From: Auritidibacter sp. Marseille-P8566
GTDB lineage: Bacteria; Actinomycetota; Actinomycetes; Actinomycetales; Microbacteriaceae
Reading direction: 5' to 3'
Assembly (NCBI GenBank): GCA_945896925.1
Contig: CAMDEV010000002.1
Span: 1-50,529 of the forward strand
Length of the DNA: 50,529 nucleotides
The number at the start of each line of letters is the position of its first letter. Position 1 is the stretch's first letter. Below, piece after piece: positions 45,362 to 50,529 of the stretch. The position numbers were made by a program, and so were the translations under genes. The notes below the pieces were generated by a model. The model did not search any database and was not told where the DNA came from. It saw only the letters and a program-made list of their open reading frames with translations.

Positions 45362-48124
45362 CTAAGCGTCTCCGCCTGAAGCTCCTGAAGTTCCAGCTGT
45401 TACATCTAGCAAACGATACTTATCAATTGCTAATTGTGGAATGTGGGCTGCAACTTCACCTCGAGAAGCCAGTTGTTCAAGAACGCGAACAACAATCGAC
45501 GGACCATCGATCTTGAATGCACGTCTTGCTGCAGCTCTTGTGTCCGAGAAACCGAAGCCATCTGCACCTAGAGTTGCATACTCACCAGGAATCCACTTGC
45601 GAATCTGATCTGGAACCTGGTGCATGTAATCAGAGACACCAATGAATGGGCCAGGAGAACCAGCAAGCTTATTGGTTAGGTATGGAAGCGGTGCTGACTC
45701 TGATGGGTATAGGAACTTCTGCTCATCGCAAGCCAAAGCATTTCTTCTTAGCTCTGACCAAGATGTAACGGACCAAATGTCTGCAGAAACATTCCAGTCA
45801 TCCTGCAATAGTTGTTGAGCTTCGTAAGCCCAAGGAACTGCAACACCGGAAGCAAGAATCTGGGCTTTCTTAGTTGAAGGTGCACCAACACTGATTCGGT
45901 GGATACCATTTAGGATTCCATCGACATCAACACCAACAGGTTCTGCTGGTTGAACGATTGGCTCGTTGTATACGGTTATGTAGTAAATGACGTTTGGGTC
46001 AACGTGGGAACCGCCATACATTCTCTCGATACCAGCCTTGATGATGTGACCAATCTCGTATCCGTAAGCAGGGTCATAGGTAATAACACCAGTGTTGGTT
46101 GCAGCAAGGATTGGTGAGTGTCCGTCAGCGTGCTGAAGTCCTTCACCGGTAAGTGTTGTTCTACCTGCGGTTGCACCAATCATGAACCCACGGGAAAGTT
46201 GGTCGGTCGCAGCCCAGATTGCATCTGCTGTTCTTTGGAAACCAAACATCGAGTAGAAGACATAGAACGGGATTAGCGGCTGACCCTGAGTTGCATATGA
46301 AGTTGCAACTGCAGTGAAAGCTGCTACGGATCCAGCTTCGTTAATACCGGTGTGCAGGATCTGACCTGCTTCTGATTCCTTGTATGAAAGTAGTAGGTCA
46401 CGGTCAACTGAGATGTAGTGCTGTCCTCTTGGGTTGTAGATCTTTGCGGTAGGGAAGAAAGCATCCATACCGAAAGTTCTAGCCTCATCAGGAATGATTG
46501 GAACAATTCGAGGGCCTAGCTCTGGAGTCCTTAGCAGATCCTTCAACAAACGTACGAACGCCATTGTGGTTGCAACTTCTTGAGTTCCAGAACCACCCTT
46601 AGCGACATCCCAAACCTTAGCTTCAGGAAGTTCGAATGAAACGTACTTGCTTCTTCGCTCTGGTAGGTAACCACCTAGAGCCTTACGACGCTCGTGCATG
46701 TAATCAAGTTCAGGAGCAGACTCAGGCTTAAAGTATGGAGGCTGGTATGGATCAGCTTCTAGTGCTGCATCGCTAATTGGAATGTTTAGGTCATCTCTAA
46801 ATGACTTTAGGTTCTCCAGGGTTAGCTTCTTCATCTGGTGGGTAGCGTTTCTACCTTCGAATGATTTACCTAGACCGTAACCCTTGATGGTCTTTGCCAA
46901 GATCACTGTTGGCTGACCCTTGTGAGCCATAGCTGCAGCGTATGCTGCGTAGATCTTTCGGTAGTCGTGTCCTCCACGCTTTAGAGTCCAGATCTGTTCG
47001 TCTGTGATACCGTCAACCAGCTTTGCGGTGCGAGGATCTCTTCCGAAGAAGTTCTCTCTAATGAAGCCACCGTCCATGGTCTTGTATGTTTGGAAATCAC
47101 CATCAGGAGTGGTGTTCATCAAGTTCACGAGAGCACCGTCGTTGTCATTAGCAAGCAGTGAATCCCACTCGCGACCCCAAATAACTTTGATGACGTTCCA
47201 ACCAGCACCGCGGAAGAAGGATTCAAGTTCCTGAATAATCTTTCCGTTACCACGAACAGGACCATCTAGTCTCTGCAGATTGCAGTTCACAACGAAAGTT
47301 AGGTTATCTAGTCCATCGTTAGCTGCAAGCTGAAGTGCACCTCGTGATTCAACTTCGTCAAGCTCGCCATCACCCAGGAACGCCCAGACATGTTGGTCTT
47401 GAGTGTCTTTGAAACCACGACCAGCAAGGTATCTGTTTGTTTGTGCTTGATAAATAGCGTTGATTGGTCCAATACCCATTGACACGGTAGGGAACTGCCA
47501 GAACTCTGGCATCAGTCTTGGGTGCGGATAAGAAGATAGACCTCCACCAACGTGTGACTTTTCTTGTCTAAAACCATTTAGTTGATCTTCTGAAAGACGA
47601 CCCTCAAGGAAAGCTCTTGCATAAGGGCCAGGGCTTGCGTGACCCTGAATGAAAATCTGGTCTCCACCTGAAGGGTGGTCCTGTCCCTTGAAGAAGTGAT
47701 TGAAACCAACTTCGTAAAGAGACGCGGAAGATGCAAATGTTGAGATGTGTCCACCAACTGCAATTCCTGGACGCTGAGCTCGGTGCACCAAGATAGCTGC
47801 GTTCCAACGCATCCAAGCGCGGTAGGTGCGTTCAATTGTTTCGTCCCCAGGGAAAGCTGGCTCGTCAGCGGTTGCGATGGTGTTGATGTAATCGGTAGTT
47901 GGAATAGATGGAACATTCAATTGAAGTTCGTGTGAGCGACGAAGGAGGTTGAGCATGATTTCGCGAGCACGGGCCTTGCCGTGAACTCTAGCTAAAGCAT
48001 CAAGTGATTCGAGCCACTCTCTGGTCTCTTCTGGATCTTGATCTGGTGTGCTGCTTGCAAAAGCGTCCTGGTTGTTAACGGACAACTTATCCTCGTTTCG
48101 ACTCTTCAGCTTGAAGCCATTCAT
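45362..48124 (-). CDS. aceE: Pyruvate dehydrogenase E1 component, homodimeric type
   Basis: Decarboxylates pyruvate and acetylates the E2 lipoyl group, making acetyl-CoA. About 920 residues, the single-chain E1 found in actinobacteria. The thiamine-diphosphate site is seen as [17 protein letters not shown] and [24 protein letters not shown] and the substrate histidines ([12 protein letters not shown]) are present. A TTG at 48139 is in frame, but the ATG at 48124 is more likely; neither has a strong ribosome site. It leads the run aceE-fabD-fabH-acpP-fabF. Confidence 0.95.
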   Translation of the reverse strand: MNGFKLKSRNEDKLSVNNQDAFASSTPDQDPEETREWLESLDALARVHGKARAREIMLNLLRRSHELQLNVPSIPTTDYINTIATADEPAFPGDETIERTYRAWMRWNAAILVHRAQRPGIAVGGHISTFASSASLYEVGFNHFFKGQDHPSGGDQIFIQGHASPGPYARAFLEGRLSEDQLNGFRQEKSHVGGGLSSYPHPRLMPEFWQFPTVSMGIGPINAIYQAQTNRYLAGRGFKDTQDQHVWAFLGDGELDEVESRGALQLAANDGLDNLTFVVNCNLQRLDGPVRGNGKIIQELESFFRGAGWNVIKVIWGREWDSLLANDNDGALVNLMNTTPDGDFQTYKTMDGGFIRENFFGRDPRTAKLVDGITDEQIWTLKRGGHDYRKIYAAYAAAMAHKGQPTVILAKTIKGYGLGKSFEGRNATHQMKKLTLENLKSFRDDLNIPISDAALEADPYQPPYFKPESAPELDYMHERRKALGGYLPERRSKYVSFELPEAKVWDVAKGGSGTQEVATTMAFVRLLKDLLRTPELGPRIVPIIPDEARTFGMDAFFPTAKIYNPRGQHYISVDRDLLLSYKESEAGQILHTGINEAGSVAAFTAVATSYATQGQPLIPFYVFYSMFGFQRTADAIWAATDQLSRGFMIGATAGRTTLTGEGLQHADGHSPILAATNTGVITYDPAYGYEIGHIIKAGIERMYGGSHVDPNVIYYITVYNEPIVQPAEPVGVDVDGILNGIHRISVGAPSTKKAQILASGVAVPWAYEAQQLLQDDWNVSADIWSVTSWSELRRNALACDEQKFLYPSESAPLPYLTNKLAGSPGPFIGVSDYMHQVPDQIRKWIPGEYATLGADGFGFSDTRAAARRAFKIDGPSIVVRVLEQLASRGEVAAHIPQLAIDKYRLLDVTAGTSGASGGDA

Positions 48125-48235
48125 GGCGTCTTCAAGCAAAAATGGTAACCTAGCCCTGTTCGGACCCTAACTAAGTTTAGGGTTTGTTCGCAGTGCTTAT
48201 TTGGATTAGCCCTTAAACCTACCGAAGGAGTTTTC

Positions 48236-48700
48236 ATGTCACTACTTATTGGTGATCTATCCCCAGACTTTACCCTGCCAAACCAATTTGGCGAAGATGT
48301 GACACTAAGCCAATTCCGGGGAGTAAAGCCTGTGGTTTTGGTCTTTTACCCGCTTTCTTTCTCAGGTATCTGTACTGGTGAATTGTGCGAAATTAGAGAC
48401 AATTTCGCCAATTTTGAGTCAAAAGACGTCGAATTGCTAGCTATTTCGGTTGACAGCAAGTATGTCCAGAAGGTTTTCGCTGAGCACGAGGGCTACAAGT
48501 TCTCGGTTTTGGCTGATTTCTGGCCTCATGGAGGCGTTGCTAAGGACTATGGAGTGTTTCTAGAGGAGCACGGAATCTCTAACCGAGCGACCTTTGTGAT
48601 CGATAAAGACGGTGTTTTGGTGTCAAAGTTCGTAACCGCACCGGGTCAAGCTCGTTCTCTAGATGAATACGATCGCGCTCTGGCAACATTGACCGCCTAG
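48236..48700 (+). CDS. Peroxiredoxin (AhpE-like)
   Basis: A thiol peroxidase of the thioredoxin fold. The peroxidatic Cys46 is in YPLSFSGICTGELCEIRD, as in the one-cysteine AhpE group of actinobacteria; a second Cys51 lies one helical turn later and could form a disulfide. Length 154. AAGGAG lies six bases before the ATG. Divergent from aceE across about 110 bases, the usual neighbour in Microbacteriaceae-like genomes by recollection. Confidence 0.9.
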   Translation: MSLLIGDLSPDFTLPNQFGEDVTLSQFRGVKPVVLVFYPLSFSGICTGELCEIRDNFANFESKDVELLAISVDSKYVQKVFAEHEGYKFSVLADFWPHGGVAKDYGVFLEEHGISNRATFVIDKDGVLVSKFVTAPGQARSLDEYDRALATLTA

Positions 48701-48747
48701 CCTAGGGTATAGTTTTCTAAGCGCCACTTGGCGCTGCGTCGAGAGTC

Positions 48748-48820
48748 GGGCCTTTAGCTCAGTTGGTAGAGCGCCACGCTTACACCGTGGATGTCATCGG
48801 TTCGAGCCCGGTAGGGCCCA
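48748..48820 (+). tRNA. tRNA-Val (TAC)
   Basis: A 73-base cloverleaf: acceptor GGGCCTT/AGGGCCC (one T-G pair), anticodon stem CCACG/CGTGG with loop CTTACAC, anticodon TAC, discriminator A. The genome continues CTT, so CCA is not encoded and must be added, unlike the other two tRNAs here. Confidence 0.95.
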
Positions 48821-48833
48821 CTTTTCGACTTTT

Positions 48834-48867
48834 ACTGCCTTGAGGCATAGGTATATGCCTCGGCAGT
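48834..48867 (+). repeat. Long inverted repeat before the terminal permease gene
   Basis: ACTGCC, TT, GAGGCATA, loop GGTA, TATGCCTC, GGCAGT: a 14-bp stem with a two-base bulge. It has no T run, so if it terminates tRNA-Val transcription it is not a classical terminator. It ends at the putative -10 box (TAAGAT, 48867-48872), so it could equally be an operator. Confidence 0.8.
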
Positions 48868-48872
48868 AAGAT
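48867..48872 (+). promoter_or_regulatory. Possible -10 box of a leaderless promoter
   Basis: TAAGAT ends six bases before the ATG at 48879, and there is no ribosome site. The spacing fits a leaderless transcript. The inverted repeat occupies the place of the -35 region. Confidence 0.35.
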
Positions 48873-48878
48873 TTGCCT

Positions 48879-50529
48879 ATGGAATCCAACCAATTTTTAC
48901 CTCCCGTTCGCAAGTCTCTAACTTTCGAAGAACTGGCTGCCAGAGTCGAATACGCAACCTCCACACGCATGGGCCTAGAGGCCATGATGGATCTTGTCGT
49001 CGCCCAAGAGGCTCTAAGAGCCCAAGAAGACAAAGAAATCGAAGAGTGGCTAGAGCAGATGGAAGCCAATGGTTCGCCAGAGGCACTTCGAGCAGCAGAA
49101 AACTTCCGAAGAACTCAGTCTGGACAAGCAGAGCTTCCTCAGGTTCAAAGCCAACCAGTCGTTGAAGAAGTAGAAACAAGCACAGGCACTTTCTCTTGGT
49201 TTACTCAACCAGATCCTGAAGAAGAAGTTGAAGAAGAAGTTGAAGAAGTAGTTGTAGCAGAGATTCCATTAGCGGAGGCAGTCGAGGAAATTCTCGAAGA
49301 AGAAGAGCCTGTTGTCGAACAAGTTCTGCTTGAGGAATCCATTCCGGAAGAACAAGAAGGAATCCAGGGCTGGTCACTTGTTGAACCTGTAGCAGTTGAA
49401 CCTGTTGGTACTGAAACGGCAGACGAGTTTGAGCATCTACTTGCAAGCGCTGCAGCTGAAGAAGAAATGACTGCACTCGAAGAACTGGAAAACGTATCTG
49501 AAACTGATTCAGTTGATCAAGAGGACGCTGCCGGAAACATTCTCATTCCATCGGACGAACACAGAAACAGAAAACCTATTTCACAATTACTTGTTTGGTT
49601 AGGTGTCAGTGCCACAGTTGTTCCAGTTCTACTCACTTGGCTTCTAATTACCTTTGGTTTGAGTGCTAACGCTGTGATCGCAGATCTGGTTGCAGGTTAC
49701 TTTGTTGCTGGAACAGTAATAGCCACCGCAAGCTTGGCTGGTAAGCGCAGTGGACTCTCAACATCAATCGTGTCTAGAGCCGTCTACGGTGTTTGGGGTA
49801 ACGCGATTCCAGGAACTCTAGTTTTCGTGGTTAGAGCAACTGTTGCAGCTCTTCTGATTGCCTTCACTGCACTTCTCATTAATGGAACTGACCCGAGTAT
49901 TCCTAACCTGACCGAATCTGCAGCAACAATCGGAACTTTCGATTTAACTTTCGGATTGGTAGCATCTGTGATTGCTGTTCTGCTGGTAACTGCAGTCAGT
50001 TTCGTCAGAGCAATCGGCTCTCGAGTGCTTCAGGTTGTGCTTAGTTCATCGGCATTAGCGGCGACAATCATTGCTCTTGCCGGTATCTCAACCAAGAAGC
50101 TTGAATTAGTAACGCCAGGAGTCGCTGAAATCACATCTAAGGAATCCTTAGTTGGTTTCGCCCTTGTAGTGATGGTGGTAACTGTTCTATGGGCTGCTGT
50201 TGCGCCTAATCTTGCGAAAGCCATCCCAATGCGTGAGCGAGGTCTACGAGTATTTGGTTGGGTAGCGGTTGCTAACTTTATAGCTCCTGCCCTGGTAGCT
50301 ATCACAGCACTGAGTTGGCTTGGCCCTCGAGCTAAGCAGCTTGCTGTCATCGTCCCATTAGATCTCAGCGCACTGCTGAAGATTGTCATGGAGTTACCTC
50401 AGTACTCAAGGATCGCTTTGGTTACCGGCGTCGCAATTACTCTCAGCTATGCACTGTTACTTACTCTGAAAACTGCAGTGTTAGACCTAACAGCCTTACT
50501 ACCAATAAAGAGGGTTACAGCGTCACTTC
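48879..50529 (+). CDS. NCS1-like permease with a long acidic N-terminal extension (3' end outside window)
   Basis: The frame is open from the ATG at 48879 to the right edge (550 codons seen). Residues 1-230 are soluble, without signal peptide, and become very acidic, with Glu-Val runs such as PEEEVEEEVEEVV near residue 110. About ten hydrophobic helices follow from about residue 235 (LLVWLGVSATVVPVLLTWLL). SLAGKRSGLSTSIVSRAVYG, with the following GVWGNAIPG, resembles the start of cytosine/purine/allantoin permeases (NCS1), so a nucleobase or related transporter is likely, but the match is by eye only. The extension is not part of ordinary NCS1 proteins. No ribosome site is seen. Confidence 0.65.
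   Translation, partial: MESNQFLPPVRKSLTFEELAARVEYATSTRMGLEAMMDLVVAQEALRAQEDKEIEEWLEQMEANGSPEALRAAENFRRTQSGQAELPQVQSQPVVEEVETSTGTFSWFTQPDPEEEVEEEVEEVVVAEIPLAEAVEEILEEEEPVVEQVLLEESIPEEQEGIQGWSLVEPVAVEPVGTETADEFEHLLASAAAEEEMTALEELENVSETDSVDQEDAAGNILIPSDEHRNRKPISQLLVWLGVSATVVPVLLTWLLITFGLSANAVIADLVAGYFVAGTVIATASLAGKRSGLSTSIVSRAVYGVWGNAIPGTLVFVVRATVAALLIAFTALLINGTDPSIPNLTESAATIGTFDLTFGLVASVIAVLLVTAVSFVRAIGSRVLQVVLSSSALAATIIALAGISTKKLELVTPGVAEITSKESLVGFALVVMVVTVLWAAVAPNLAKAIPMRERGLRVFGWVAVANFIAPALVAITALSWLGPRAKQLAVIVPLDLSALLKIVMELPQYSRIALVTGVAITLSYALLLTLKTAVLDLTALLPIKRVTASL

Noticed and set aside
48720-48735. AGCGCC-ACTT-GGCGCT hairpin upstream of tRNA-Val as a terminator of the peroxiredoxin gene
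   Set aside because: Only six base pairs and no T run; too weak to call.
49210-49330. Repeated GAAGAAGTTGAAGAA-type sequence as a CRISPR or satellite repeat
   Set aside because: There are no spacers; it encodes a Glu-Val-rich protein segment in an open frame.

Overview
The window looks like part of the chromosome of a small-genome, fairly low-GC actinobacterium, most likely a freshwater or marine Microbacteriaceae of the Luna/Aquiluna/Rhodoluna type. Supporting signs are the gene orders lepA-hemW-(zinc-ribbon genes)-hrcA-dnaJ-rsmE-HIT-phoH-ybeY-corC-era-leuA-recO-uppS and fabD-fabH-acpP-fabF facing a DUF3145 gene, a homodimeric-type AceE, and tight spacing with many TAATG, ATGA and GTGA overlaps. 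The taxon is inferred from gene order and protein flavour, not from a database search. There is no prophage, insertion sequence or CRISPR array.

Layout. Bases 1-19742 form one long plus-strand housekeeping block: translation and ribosome factors (LepA, RsmE, YbeY, Era, GlyS, DusB), stress control (HrcA with a CIRCE operator, DnaJ), DNA metabolism (RecO, dGTPase, primase), cell wall (UppS), and leucine synthesis (LeuA behind a Leu-codon leader peptide and RNA hairpin). After tRNA-Asn comes a two-gene signalling pair (19907-21838) whose kinase lacks the phospho-accepting His and whose receiver lacks the phospho-accepting Asp. Then come def, a DMT-type permease, a GT4 glycosyltransferase and a CAT-anticodon tRNA. 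A bidirectional terminator separates this from a minus-strand accessory locus (25058-30586): an eleven-repeat Ig-like secreted protein and a second two-component pair with intact key residues.

Bases 30964-39142 are a starch/maltodextrin locus: a secreted protein with two CBM41/PUD-like modules and no enzyme domain, a secreted type I pullulanase, and an ABC importer (binding protein without lipobox, MalF with a large extracytoplasmic loop, MalG; no ATPase here). Paired TGTAAGCG-like half-sites exactly 35 bp apart lie before both the starch-binding gene and the pullulanase, suggesting one LacI-family regulator. The proposed flow is that polysaccharide is bound outside, debranched, and taken up as oligosaccharides.

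Bases 39132-48124 are minus-strand: a YtcJ-type amidohydrolase, thymidine kinase, and a run aceE-fabD-fabH-acpP-fabF that joins acetyl-CoA production to type II fatty-acid synthesis. The window closes with an AhpE-like peroxiredoxin, tRNA-Val, a large inverted repeat, and the start of an NCS1-like permease with a long acidic N-terminal extension, cut by the window edge.

The observation most worth following is the pseudo-two-component pair at 19907-21838. Others are the CTG start of era, the 35-bp paired operators, the unanchored maltose-binding protein combined with a MalF P2-like loop, and the palindrome before the terminal permease.
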